Shown here piece by piece: positions 25,254 through 33,740 of a stretch of DNA of 64,000 nt. The translations under genes were made by a program, and so were the position numbers. The notes under the pieces were generated by a model that did not search any database, was not told where the DNA came from, and worked only from the letters and a program-made list of their open reading frames with translations. Source of the DNA: JBDNJM01 sp041687755 (GTDB lineage Bacteria > Planctomycetota > UBA1135 > GCA-002686595); assembly GCA_041687755.1 (NCBI GenBank), contig JBDNJM010000058.1, positions 1 to 64,000 on the forward strand, in the 5' to 3' direction. The stretch's first letter is position 1. Every line of letters begins with the position of its first letter.

Positions 25254-25373
25254 AATGGCGCTGCCCGGCCGAAGGGCCTCTCAGGTGCCTTTTGGCCCAT
25301 CGACTAAAGGCCTTGGAGCAAACGACGACGCGTGAACAGATTGCGCCAGGCGCAATGTTTCACTCAGCGTGAG
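25254..25373 (+). repeat. Dispersed stem-loop element, copy A
   Basis: About 120 bp between convergent genes. It aligns over its full length with the reverse complement of 35690-35808. Shared blocks include CTCAGGTGC, TTTTGGCCCATCG and GATTGCGCCAGGCGCAAT. The right-hand hairpin is ATTGCGC-CAG-GCGCAAT (25340-25356), extended outward by GTGAA and TTCAC. The left hairpin seen in other copies has decayed here. Confidence 0.9.
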
Positions 25374-25392
25374 TTCGGCTCCACATGCGCGA

Positions 25393-25429
25393 ACGGCCGC
25401 GTCCTCCACATGCGGGAGAACGCGGCCGT
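25393..25429. terminator. Stem-loop between convergent genes
   Basis: ACGGCCGCGT (25393-25402) pairs perfectly with ACGCGGCCGT (25420-25429), and CCTCC/GGAG can extend the stem. It lies 23 bp past the DUF4388 gene stop. There is no T run, so it is a possible non-canonical terminator or mRNA 3' end. Confidence 0.5.
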
Positions 25430-25451
25430 CGCCCACGCGGTTGGCGCTCGG

Positions 25452-28400
25452 TCACGGCAGGTAGGAGCCTAGGCCACCCTCGTCGGCGATCCACAGGCGT
25501 CCTTCCGGCGCCAAGGCGTTCGGCTCCTCCCAGGAGACGTACTGCCAGCGACCTTCGCGGGCGATGGTGAAGTTCATCGGTTGGCGGCCTCCGCGGCGTA
25601 CGAGGTAGTGGTCGTCGAGCACCTCAATGCGCCACTGGTTCCAGGGGTTGCCCAACTCGGGCTCCCGGGCGGCGCCGCGGTGCAGCGCTACGGCGTGGTC
25701 ATAGCGCTCGCCGTATTCGTCCTCGAAGCGGCCCTGCTGGTCGAGCAGGCTGCGGGCCACTTCCTTGCGCGGGACGGCGCCGTACTCCCAGATCGCGACA
25801 GTGCCGTCGTCGAACAGGGCGGCCACCGAAGTGCGCAGCGGGACAAGGCCCTCGACGGGCGGGAATTCGTGGGTCCACGGACCTTCAAGTTCGCCGGACT
25901 CGGCCTCGAGGGTCCAGGCCATGCCGTCCTCGCTTAGCAGCAGCAGGTGTCCAGGCCGCGAGGGCAGGAACAGCGGCGTCCGTGCGATTCCACCGAGGGT
26001 CGGGAGCTCGATGCTCCAGACGACCTCGCCCTGGGGGTCGAGGCGCCGCACCATGCCGTCGCGATCGCACAGGATGTGGTCTGCACCGAGGGGCACCGGA
26101 ATCGCTTCGACAACGGTGTCGTTGACCCACAGTCGCTCGGGCTTGCGGTGCAGGGAGGCGAACAGGTCCTTCGGCCGGTCCATCTCGATGCGGGCACCCT
26201 CAGTGCCAGGCAGCACGAACTCGAAGCGCAGCAGACTTCCGGCGGGGGCCTCCAGCGCGAACGGCGTGAAGTGCTCCGAACCGTCGGACAGACGGACGCG
26301 TGCGCCCTGGGGGCGGCTGTCCACCCGAAAGGGCAGGGGATAAAGTCCCGGCTCCATTGCGGCCCGTTCGAGGTGCTGAATGGCCTCCTCGTGACGGCCG
26401 GCCTTGGCGTCGTCTAGGGCGCGCTGAAGAGCGGCGTGCTGCAGTTCAACGAGGGCCACCTCGTCGGACAACAGGGCGGCGATCTCTGCGTCGTTGTCGA
26501 GCTCCATGAGCTCGCTGTACGTATCGAGGCTCGACTCCAGCTCGCCGGTGGCGGCGTGGAAGCGCGCCGCCGAGAGCAGCTCGTCCTGGCGCGACTCCAG
26601 CGCGCGGACCTCCTGGAGCTCGCGCTCGATCGCACGCTCTTTGCGGCGGCGATCGATGCTTACAACGAGGTCATCGACGCGCGCCGAGAAGGCCTCCACG
26701 TCGGGTGTGCGCGTCACCGAGCGGGCGCGGTTGGCCACCGCTCGGATTTGCTCGAGCAGCCTCTGCTCCGCGTCGAGTTCCTCCTGGCTGCCGCGCAAGG
26801 AGACGTCGAGGCGCACGGCGTCGTCCTCCATGCGGTTCGCCAGAAGCGTGTAGAGATCTCGCTGGCGGCCCCAGCTTTGACGGAAGCGGAGTCCGACATC
26901 CGGGGGATCCGGCAGCTCGTACGACGCTTCGAACGCGGCCAGTGGATCGCCGTCGGCGATGTCTTGAACGAGACGTTCGTAGTTCTCGGTCCAGCTGGTT
27001 GCGAGCTGTTGATCGAGCTCGTCCCGGCGCTTCATGAGGGCGGCGCGCAGGGCGGTGACCCGATCGGAGTCGTCCCCGGAGAAGGTCTCGTCCAGGAGCA
27101 GCAGCGCCTGGCGCGGCATGGCAATCATGTCCGTGACCGCCACCAACTTGGCCTCGCGATCGAGCTGAACTTGGAAGCGTACGATGCCCGCGCCTGCCAG
27201 GATCATGACGGCGGCGGCTGCGCCAGCGATGTGCCAGCGACGCTTGCTCTTGCGCTTGATGCGCTCACGCGTCTCCAACAGCATGCCGTTGGCGACGCGG
27301 TGGTTGGGAGCCGACTGCAACAGCGAGTGCAGAACCTGGATGGCTTCATCCAGGGACCCCTGGGCGGTCAGTTCTTGGGCGGCCTCGACCATCCACTCGG
27401 CACCGACCCCGACCCGGCCGGACTCCAAGTACTTGGTGCCGACCTCGACGCGGACTTTGAGGTCCTCCGGAGCCAGCCCCGCGACCACATGCAGGACCGC
27501 CTGCGCGCGGTTGCTCAGGCCGCTGTTGAGGAACCCGCGCACGATGCGCAGGAGCTCGTTCTCGATGCCCGGGTTGAGTTCCAGCGGCTGGCGCGCTCGC
27601 AGCACGGCGAGGCGCATGCGGGCGATCGGGCTGGCCTGGGGCAGCCCTGCCAGGGCCGCCCAACGAGCGATCTGGCGCTCGAGGTCGGGGTCGATCGAGT
27701 CGAGCTTGCGGACGATCGCACGCGACTTGTCCTGGGGCAGACGCTCGAGCAGGGGAACGAACAGACCGTCCTCCCACATCGCGTAGACGCGCTCGGCCTC
27801 ACCGCGCAGCGGCGGACCGGGGGCTGCGGCGCCGAGCCAGGCGCCAAACAGCGAGGTTCCGCGATCTCCGCGGCCGTTCTCAAGCTCGATTCGCGCGAGA
27901 TCCAAGAGCTCACCGGGAGCCGCGAGCCGCGCAACGCCGGTTTCGACGAGGTGGCTGGCGATGCCGCGCGCCTGGCGCACGGGCCAGCCGAGGCGGTCGG
28001 CGATTTCCTGGACCGTCGAGCAGTCGTCGCAGTGCTCCAGGAATTGGATGAATTCGGGGGGATGCTCGATGCCCTCGATCAGGCAGGGAACGTCGTACTC
28101 CTCGGGGTGGTTCGTGGACGGGCCACCCTCGTCTTGAATCCGTGCATGCTCGAGCAGCAGGTACTCGACGGCCATGCCGGTGCCCCACGGCTCGTCAGGG
28201 TCGAAACCCTCAAGCCCTGCGCCGGCGCGTCCGCGCAGCGACTGTCGGCGGGGCTGGGGCAGGTTCCCGGGCTCGAAGCGGAAGTGCAGGTTGGGCGCTT
28301 CGAGCAGGCTGAAGATCGTCTCGAGACGGGCGGCCCGCGCGATGATCTCTTCGCGCTCGTAGGCGTAGTCCGGGTTTGGATCGTGCATCCACGCGCGGGT

Positions 28401-28589
28401 CGCGCGGATCTGCCACTCTTCATCCTCTTCCTCTGGGGACTCGAGCAGGTAGATCAGACCCCCGCACAGGCCCATGCAAGCGGCCATCTTGTCCCCGTAC
28501 AGGGTCAGGACACCGTCCTTTCCGCCGCGGGCCAGGCCCTGCAGCAGCTCGCCGAGGCCGATACCGGCTACATCTCCCTGGAAACTCAT
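25452..28589 (-). CDS. DUF4388-type protein with a single transmembrane helix and C-terminal propeller
   Basis: A 1045-residue protein. Its N-terminus (FQGDVAGIGLGELLQGLARG, then KDGVLTLYGDK) is a DUF4388 / PATAN-like module, usually found in signalling proteins. Residues about 100-330 are helical and contain a winged-helix-like part (CSTVQEIADRLGWPVRQARG). TPR-like helices follow to about 440. One transmembrane helix is near residue 450 (IAGAAAAVMILAGAGIVRF). A long coiled coil covers about 480-760, and a beta-propeller-like C-terminus about 780-1045. This implies a cytoplasmic sensor-like N-terminus and a periplasmic propeller. ATG at 28589. The function is unknown. Confidence 0.78.
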   Translation of the reverse strand: MSFQGDVAGIGLGELLQGLARGGKDGVLTLYGDKMAACMGLCGGLIYLLESPEEEDEEWQIRATRAWMHDPNPDYAYEREEIIARAARLETIFSLLEAPNLHFRFEPGNLPQPRRQSLRGRAGAGLEGFDPDEPWGTGMAVEYLLLEHARIQDEGGPSTNHPEEYDVPCLIEGIEHPPEFIQFLEHCDDCSTVQEIADRLGWPVRQARGIASHLVETGVARLAAPGELLDLARIELENGRGDRGTSLFGAWLGAAAPGPPLRGEAERVYAMWEDGLFVPLLERLPQDKSRAIVRKLDSIDPDLERQIARWAALAGLPQASPIARMRLAVLRARQPLELNPGIENELLRIVRGFLNSGLSNRAQAVLHVVAGLAPEDLKVRVEVGTKYLESGRVGVGAEWMVEAAQELTAQGSLDEAIQVLHSLLQSAPNHRVANGMLLETRERIKRKSKRRWHIAGAAAAVMILAGAGIVRFQVQLDREAKLVAVTDMIAMPRQALLLLDETFSGDDSDRVTALRAALMKRRDELDQQLATSWTENYERLVQDIADGDPLAAFEASYELPDPPDVGLRFRQSWGRQRDLYTLLANRMEDDAVRLDVSLRGSQEELDAEQRLLEQIRAVANRARSVTRTPDVEAFSARVDDLVVSIDRRRKERAIERELQEVRALESRQDELLSAARFHAATGELESSLDTYSELMELDNDAEIAALLSDEVALVELQHAALQRALDDAKAGRHEEAIQHLERAAMEPGLYPLPFRVDSRPQGARVRLSDGSEHFTPFALEAPAGSLLRFEFVLPGTEGARIEMDRPKDLFASLHRKPERLWVNDTVVEAIPVPLGADHILCDRDGMVRRLDPQGEVVWSIELPTLGGIARTPLFLPSRPGHLLLLSEDGMAWTLEAESGELEGPWTHEFPPVEGLVPLRTSVAALFDDGTVAIWEYGAVPRKEVARSLLDQQGRFEDEYGERYDHAVALHRGAAREPELGNPWNQWRIEVLDDHYLVRRGGRQPMNFTIAREGRWQYVSWEEPNALAPEGRLWIADEGGLGSYLP

Positions 28590-29055
28590 CGGGGCTAGAT
28601 CACTGGTGACATTGAGGATCGAAGTGGGGCCACCTGTGGAGCCGAACGGCTCTCAGCGCGAGGTGCATGCCTCACGCCATCGGGGGAAGGGGCGACCGAG
28701 GGGCCTATCGGCCCACCCGGCTTGTCGCCTTCAGCAAAAGGGCACTCCCTGGTTCGGTTTTCAGGGGTGCCTTGGCTTCGCGCCGCCAGGCCCCTAGATG
28801 GGCTCGCAGACCGCCAGATCCTCCCGGGCAGCGGTGCCCTGGAACCGGATCGCGCTCCGGTTGCGCCAGCCGATCTGCTCAAGGGCACCTGAGCGGCATC
28901 TCGTTCAGGCCCCGCCGATGTTTCGCGGGCTCTCCGGCCACATGATCATCACACTCACAACGGCTGCGGCCCGAACGGCCGAATCGGGGTGCGCCCCTGA
29001 CGCCCCAAACGGCGCCAGATCACGAATCAAGGCGAGGCTCGTTAATCGAGTGGGC
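28590..29055. other. Intergenic region upstream of the DUF4388 gene
   Basis: The 466 bp contain no supportable gene. They hold a terminator-like hairpin at 28739-28773 on the minus strand and presumably the promoter of the DUF4388 gene. Confidence 0.5.
28734..28773 (-). terminator. Probable intrinsic terminator after the mobA-like gene
   Basis: On the minus strand GGCACCCCTG pairs with CAGGGAGTGCC (one bulge), and the stem is followed by CCTTTTGC. It would end the ThiF-MobA transcript, about 280 nt past its last stop. Confidence 0.5.
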
Positions 29056-29757
29056 TCAGTTGCCGCTGGAACCGAGAAGTCTTTCCCGCAGGCGCAGCAG
29101 ATCCCCGGGCGTGTCCAGGTCATCGAGGATGCCTGCATCCGGAACACCCACAGCCAACAGCGGTTCGGCCTCATCGCGCAGGCTCCGAAGTGGGTGGTCC
29201 GGCGCCAGCGAGGTTGTCCGCGCGGCAAGCTCGGGGCCGAGTAGCAGCGGGTGCCCGAAGCGCCGGCCGTTCTGCGGGCCAGCCGGGCTCGGAGTGACCT
29301 CCAGCGGATCTGCAGCGCACAGGAAGGGAGCGATCCAAGCTCGCGGCGGCCGCCCGGCGCTGTACCAGGCTGCCGTCAGGGCCTCGAAGGTGCGCGCGGT
29401 GATGAGCGGGACGTCCGCGGGGGCCACGAGAATTGCTCGGTTGGGACAGGCGCCGACGGCCCTTGCGAGGCTCCCCGAACGGCCGGCTGCCCAGTCTGGG
29501 TGGAACAACGCACGTCCGCTCGGCCGTCCGTCCGCTTCGAGGGCCTGAAGCGCCCGCTCGATCTCCGCGTGGTGGCAGCCGCCGACGACCACCCGCTCCT
29601 GAAGTCCCGCCGCTGCCGCGGCTGCCAGCAGACGTTCGAGCACGCTGGATCCGCAAAGGTCGGCGAGGGCCTTCGGCGCGCCCAGCCGTCGGCTGGCTCC
29701 GGCCGCAAGGACGATCAGGACAGGTTCGAGAGCGGCCGTGGAGGGCGGGTCCGGCAT
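29056..29757 (-). CDS. MobA/MocA-like molybdopterin nucleotidyltransferase
   Basis: A 233-residue nucleotidyltransferase. LIVLAAGASRRLGAPKALADL at residues 13-33 is the family's nucleotide-binding loop (LAAGxSxRxGxxK), and the metal-site region is VAPADVPLITARTF. HPDWAAGRSGSLARAV fits MocA/MobA-like enzymes that add CMP or GMP to molybdopterin; which nucleotide is not clear. ATG at 29757 shares one base with the stop of the ThiF-like gene (TGATG), so the two are coupled, which supports a Moco or sulfur-carrier role together with the distant moaA. Confidence 0.85.
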   Translation of the reverse strand: MPDPPSTAALEPVLIVLAAGASRRLGAPKALADLCGSSVLERLLAAAAAAGLQERVVVGGCHHAEIERALQALEADGRPSGRALFHPDWAAGRSGSLARAVGACPNRAILVAPADVPLITARTFEALTAAWYSAGRPPRAWIAPFLCAADPLEVTPSPAGPQNGRRFGHPLLLGPELAARTTSLAPDHPLRSLRDEAEPLLAVGVPDAGILDDLDTPGDLLRLRERLLGSSGN

Positions 29758-30806
29758 CAGCTGGCGTAGCGATCGAAGAGGGCCTGGGCGCGTTCGGGCG
29801 AGTCTGTGCCCTCGATGAGCGCGCGACCGTCGGGGAACACGGTGATCGAGCAGTCTTCCGCGGCGAAACGCAGGAGGTGACCGGCGCGGACCACTCGAGT
29901 GCCGCCCTGTTCGAGCCGACGCGCGAGAGCGTCGACATCCGGCCGCGCAGGGGACGCGGGCAGCTGCACCGTGTTTCGGCCGCACAACACGACCGCAGAC
30001 TCCGCGGTCGCCTGCTCGAGAAACTCAAAGCGCCCTGCGCCGCAGCAGGGGCAGTCAGGATCGCGCCCGACCTCGAGTCGCTGGAGCTCCGCGGCCCAGG
30101 CGTCGAGCCGCAGCAGGGGCGTGGGCAAGTCCGCGTCCCGCCAGTCGGGGCTGCTCAAGAGGCGCAACGCCGCGCCGGCCTGGAGCGAGGCGATTGCGGC
30201 GACGGCGGGCAGCAGGACGCCCGCGCTCTCGCAGGTGGGCAGGGACCCGGCGGGAGCTGGTTCCGGAAACAGGCAGCGCAGGCAGGGTCCGCGCCCGGGC
30301 AGGACGGTCATGCAGACGCCCTCGGAGCCGACCGCGCCGGCGTAGATCCAGGGTAGGTCCGAGGCGACAGAAAAGTCGTTGATCAGGTAGCGCGTGGCGA
30401 GGTTGTCCGTCCCGTCCAGGATCAGGTCGCAGCCGGCGGCGAGCTCAGGCAAGTTCTCAGCCCCGACCTGAACTGCGTGCGGCTCCACTTCAGTCGGGCC
30501 ACCGATACGCAGGAGAGACTCGAGCGCGGCCTCCACCTTAGGCATGCGCTCCGCGGCGTGGCGCGCGTCGAACAGGACCTGCCGGGGCAGGTTGGACTCT
30601 TCCACGAGGTCGCGATCGCAAATGCGCAGCGCCCCGACGCCGGCGCGGACCAAGGTTTGGGCCAGGACGCCGCCGAGCGCGCCGCAGCCGACGAGCAGGA
30701 CGCGGCGTTGCCCGAGGCGCGCTTGGCCGGCGGGCCCGAGCTGCGCATAGCGGGTCTGGCGCGCGAAGCGGGCCTGAAAGTCGAAGGGTGCCACGCTAGA
30801 CATCAT
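29757..30806 (-). CDS. ThiF/MoeB-family E1-like adenylyltransferase
   Basis: A 349-residue enzyme that adenylates the C-terminal GG of a sulfur-carrier protein (MoaD or ThiS). The ATP-binding Rossmann motif is LLVGCGALGG (37-46), and RQVLFDARHAAERMPKVEAA and ILDGTDNLATRYLIND follow. The catalytic-cysteine region is PTCESAGVLLP. Zinc ligands are CLRC and CPCC. The C-terminal 80 residues (CGRNTVQLP ... ITVFPDGRALIEGTDS) replace the rhodanese of MoeBR proteins with the short domain common in bacterial ThiF-like enzymes. ATG at 30806 or 30803 begins it. It is coupled to the MobA-like gene. MoeB versus ThiF cannot be separated here. Confidence 0.87.
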   Translation of the reverse strand: MMSSVAPFDFQARFARQTRYAQLGPAGQARLGQRRVLLVGCGALGGVLAQTLVRAGVGALRICDRDLVEESNLPRQVLFDARHAAERMPKVEAALESLLRIGGPTEVEPHAVQVGAENLPELAAGCDLILDGTDNLATRYLINDFSVASDLPWIYAGAVGSEGVCMTVLPGRGPCLRCLFPEPAPAGSLPTCESAGVLLPAVAAIASLQAGAALRLLSSPDWRDADLPTPLLRLDAWAAELQRLEVGRDPDCPCCGAGRFEFLEQATAESAVVLCGRNTVQLPASPARPDVDALARRLEQGGTRVVRAGHLLRFAAEDCSITVFPDGRALIEGTDSPERAQALFDRYAS

Positions 30807-31066
30807 CGGGCCGAACGCCTCGGGTGACCAGCCCCGGCCTTCGGCGGACTGGGGTCGAGCTCCCTGCGCAAGTCGGTCGGCGGACGGAGGGCCCGGCGTG
30901 GGAACCCGGCGGGGGAGTACCGGCGTCGTCGGCCGATGACGTTGGGGGCGGCGAGGCCGATCGGCCGACATGCCGCGCGCCCCGCGTCCGCTGGGGAGCG
31001 GAGCGCGAAGGGCGGGTACCGGGAGAGCCCGGCCGGCCTTGAGCTGGGCCGAGCAGCGGGTCCGTG

Positions 31067-31876
31067 CTAGAAGCCGAATGACAGGCCCATGTAAGGCCCC
31101 TGGTAGCGCAGCTCCCAGTCGAGGTTCTCGTTTTGCGGCTCTTCCTCGTAGTTCGCGTCGAGGTCGATCCAGCGATAGCCGGCGACGACGGCGCCGGTCC
31201 AGCCCTCGTCGCGTCCGCGGAAGGTCCAGCGGGCGAAGGCGTCCGCGTCGAGGTAGCGCGCGTCGATGTCGGTGATCTCGACGTCGAGGTAGGTCACGAG
31301 CGCCTGCACGTCGAAGTCGCCCACCCGCCAGCCGGCACGGCCCGCGAGGTAAGGCAAGATGCCGAGCTGATCTGTGTCGGAGATATCGCCGTCCACCACG
31401 TCGACTATTTGGGCATCGAACTGGTAGATCGAGGCACCGAGGCCGAGCCCCAGGTTGATCTCGGGGTCCGCCATGAAGTCGTAGGTCACCAGGGCGCGCG
31501 TGAAGCCCAGCTCGGCGTCGCTCTGGACGCTGGCGCCGGTCTCGAACGTCACGCCGTCGATGGTGAACTCGTTCTGGACGATGCCACGCCCGTCGAATTC
31601 GGAGCCGATCCAGTCCACGGTCCAGTCCCAGCGGCCGGAGTTCAGGTCGATACGGGGAGCGGGGGCGACCTGATCGTCGTTGGAAAGGCCGAGGACGTCG
31701 ACGTCGTTGGAGCCTGAGCTGGCGGCGCCTTCGGGCGTGGAAGCGAAATTGCCGGTCAAATCGACGAGGACGACCCGGGGCATGAAGTCGACCGTGGGCG
31801 TATAGCACCCGGTCAGCGCCAGGGCTCCCAGGGCGGGGCTGAAACGGAGCATTCGGGGGGAGATCAGGGGGGTCAT
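31067..31876 (-). CDS. Outer-membrane beta-barrel-like protein with an N-terminal lipobox
   Basis: A 269-residue exported protein. The signal ends at LALTGC, a lipobox, near residue 23. The mature part is alternating amphipathic beta-strands (RWDWTVDWIGSEF, EINLGLGLGASIYQFDAQIV, WTGAVVAGYRWIDLD). It ends in YMGLSFGF, with the terminal aromatic typical of outer-membrane barrels recognised by BamA. A lipid anchor together with a barrel is unusual, so either the cysteine is incidental or the protein is a periplasmic-face barrel-like domain. ATG at 31876 is used; ATG at 31852 is possible. Confidence 0.7.
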   Translation of the reverse strand: MTPLISPRMLRFSPALGALALTGCYTPTVDFMPRVVLVDLTGNFASTPEGAASSGSNDVDVLGLSNDDQVAPAPRIDLNSGRWDWTVDWIGSEFDGRGIVQNEFTIDGVTFETGASVQSDAELGFTRALVTYDFMADPEINLGLGLGASIYQFDAQIVDVVDGDISDTDQLGILPYLAGRAGWRVGDFDVQALVTYLDVEITDIDARYLDADAFARWTFRGRDEGWTGAVVAGYRWIDLDANYEEEPQNENLDWELRYQGPYMGLSFGF

Positions 31877-32069
31877 TGTGCGCTGGAAGCGTAACTTCCC
31901 GGTTCCTGAGCAGGGGGCCGAAGGCGGTTCGGAGCCGGGCAGACCATGTAGGGATAGCTGGGAGATGCAGGAAAGGCGCCGGTGGAGCGTTGACACACAG
32001 GCTCTCCATCCTGAACCTATCCCGCTGTCGGTGGAGCGGGCGGCTGTCCAGCGTCGCTCCAGCGCGAAT

Positions 32070-32147
32070 GGTGGGTGTAGCTCAGTTGGTTAGAGCACCA
32101 GATTGTGATTCTGGGGGTCGGGGGTTCGATTCCCCTCACTCACCCCA
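32070..32147 (+). tRNA. tRNA-His (anticodon GTG)
   Basis: A full cloverleaf. The acceptor is GTGGGTG/CACTCAC, the anticodon loop ATTGTGATT carries GTG, and the T arm has TTCGATT. The extra G at 32070 pairs with the discriminator C at 32144, the His identity element, and CCA is encoded (32145-32147). Confidence 0.97.
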
Positions 32148-32374
32148 TTCTTTCTTCCCTGGGAGGACCCTGGGCCTTGGCCCGGACCGGGCGGCGGCCG
32201 CAGTGCGAGCCTGGCGCCAGCGCCCCAGGGCACTTCAGCGCGAATCTTGGGCACGCAGCAGCCCGGAGCACGCAACACAAGCTCGGAGCACAGGGCCGCG
32301 ACGCAGCACTCATGGATGGTGCCTGTACTGGGCGAGGCCCGAACGCTCAAAGCAGGGCGCGCCGGCCCGCCGGA

Positions 32375-32749
32375 TCAGCGATCCAGGAAGCCCCGGGATT
32401 CGTTCGAGGAACGCCCCCGTGGGGTGCGACGCCGGGGCTCGGGCGAACCGCCGCGAGGTCCAGCACCGCGTCCGCCTGATCTGCGCGTCTCCGGCCCTGC
32501 TCCGCGCGTGGGCCCGGCCTCGAAGGGCTCGTGGCTGAGCGGGCTCTGGTAGAGCTTGCCCTCGAGCCGCAGGGTTTCGAGTTCGTCTGGGGTCGGCGTG
32601 CGGCCGAACAGTCCGCCCTCCTCGCGCAGGGCACCGTCGAAGTCGGCGTAGAGCGCCTTCAGCACGGGACCCCATAGCGGCGCCAAGATCGCGATCACCG
32701 CGAGCTTCCAGAGCGTATCGATCAGGTTGGGTTCTTGGGCGGCGAGCAT
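32375..32749 (-). CDS. Small membrane-anchored protein with a basic disordered tail
   Basis: A 124-residue protein. One hydrophobic helix (LIDTLWKLAVIAILAPLWGP, about residues 8-27) lies near the N-terminus. A short conserved-looking part (FGRTPTPDELETLRLEGKLY) and a Gly/Arg/Pro-rich tail follow. I do not recognise it. ATG at 32749 is preferred to 32791. It lies between tRNA-His and tRNA-Arg. Confidence 0.55.
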   Translation of the reverse strand: MLAAQEPNLIDTLWKLAVIAILAPLWGPVLKALYADFDGALREEGGLFGRTPTPDELETLRLEGKLYQSPLSHEPFEAGPTRGAGPETRRSGGRGAGPRGGSPEPRRRTPRGRSSNESRGFLDR

Positions 32750-32839
32750 GGTTCTGCAGGGCCGGCGGCTGGAGTTCCCCGTCGGAAGCATCGACGGGGG
32801 CGCTGCCGCGTGCCGGGCTGTGGGCCCTCATCGTCCGGA

Positions 32840-32916
32840 TGGCGCCCCCGCCAGGACTCGAACCTGGGACCGTCGGATTAGAAATCCGATGCTCTGTCCA
32901 GCTGAGCTACGGGGGC
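32840..32916 (-). tRNA. tRNA-Arg (anticodon TCT)
   Basis: On the minus strand, the acceptor is GCCCCCG/CGGGGGC, the anticodon loop TTTCTAA carries TCT (reads AGA/AGG), and the T arm is GGTTCGAGTCC. CCA is encoded. In this GC-rich genome it serves rare Arg codons. Confidence 0.97.
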
Positions 32917-33455
32917 CTGAGCGCAGGCCAGCCTAACCGCTGGGAACTGGCCTGCTTCCTTGTTGTTCCCGGGTTCGCGGGGTGTCGCCATGCGTCCGGC
33001 GCGGCCTGAGTTTGCCGCCGACGGGCCAGGCTCCACCTGACAGGGCTGGCTAGGCGCTCTCCTCCCAGGGGCGCCAACTGCATGGGTTTGAGTGTGGAAC
33101 TTCTGGCGCCCGGCGCACGCAGGGTCCTAGGGCGGGTGGTGGTTCGAAGCCTGGGGGGCAGGAGCGAGGCCCTGGCAAAAAAACTGCCGGAAGAGTTCGA
33201 CGCCGCAGGTGACGGCGTGCAGGGCGCGAGGAGGCTAGAGCCGGCGGCCAGATCCACACCCAACCCATGCAGTTGGGCAACACCAAGGGCGCGGGCCAGC
33301 TTTTGAGCGGTGCCGCGGCACACGCCCCTCAGGGCTGGCCAGGGGGGGCCCGGCTGCTTCCCTGCGGCACGGCTGCCCCCTGCGGGGGCGGGGGCGGGGG
33401 CGGGGGCGGGGGCGGGGGCGGGGGCGGGGATCCCCTGCGGTGGCGGGGTGGCGGG
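32917..33455. other. Gene-free region between tRNA-Arg and tRNA-Pro
   Basis: The 539 bp contain no supportable gene; open frames here have low-complexity or mixed composition and no family resemblance. The notable content is the G-rich hexamer tract at 33384-33430. Confidence 0.5.
33384..33430 (+). repeat. (GGGGGC)n simple repeat, G-quadruplex capable
   Basis: About eight uninterrupted GGGGGC hexamers on the plus strand, just downstream of tRNA-Pro (which is on the minus strand). Runs of five G separated by one C can form stacked G-quadruplexes. Confidence 0.95.
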
Positions 33456-33531
33456 TGGTCGGGGAGATGGGACTCGAACCCACGACTCGTAGCTCCCAAA
33501 GCTACGCCTCTACCAACTGAGGTACTCCCCG
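33456..33531 (-). tRNA. tRNA-Pro (anticodon TGG)
   Basis: On the minus strand, the acceptor is CGGGGAG/CTCCCCG, the anticodon stem is GTAGC/GCTAC with loop TTTGGGA (TGG), the T arm is GGTTCGAGTCC, and CCA is encoded. C1 opposite G72 fits bacterial tRNA-Pro. Confidence 0.97.
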
Positions 33532-33641
33532 GCCGGGCTTTAGTCTACGCGCCAGCTGGCTCCAGTGGCGAGCCCTTCGCTGTGGGCCCCGTGAAGGCTC
33601 GATTCTCAGTGGCGCTGACGCGGGAGTTTCGCCTATGCGCC

Positions 33642-33650
33642 TGCTATCCT
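33642..33650 (+). promoter_or_regulatory. Possible extended -10 promoter for purD
   Basis: TGCTATCCT matches an extended -10 (TGnTATAAT) in 7 of 8 important positions. There is no good -35 at 17 bp. The start codon is about 90 bp downstream. Confidence 0.3.
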
Positions 33651-33740
33651 ACGCCCTCCACAGGTCGGCCACTGCGCGCACCCGCGCAGGCCCGCTCTTC
33701 CTGTCTCTCCATGGCCGCACCGGCCGATCGAAAGCGTCGC

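Noticed and set aside
25341..25355. LexA or other repressor operator
   Set aside because: The palindrome TTGCGC-CAG-GCGCAA lies at the 3' side of convergent genes, not upstream of a start codon, and is part of the dispersed element.
32907..33323. Minus-strand frame next to tRNA-Arg
   Set aside because: It runs into the tRNA gene, is low-complexity and resembles no protein.
33267..33740. N-terminal extension of purD
   Set aside because: It would cross the tRNA-Pro gene and the G-rich repeat; the canonical PurD start is at 33741.
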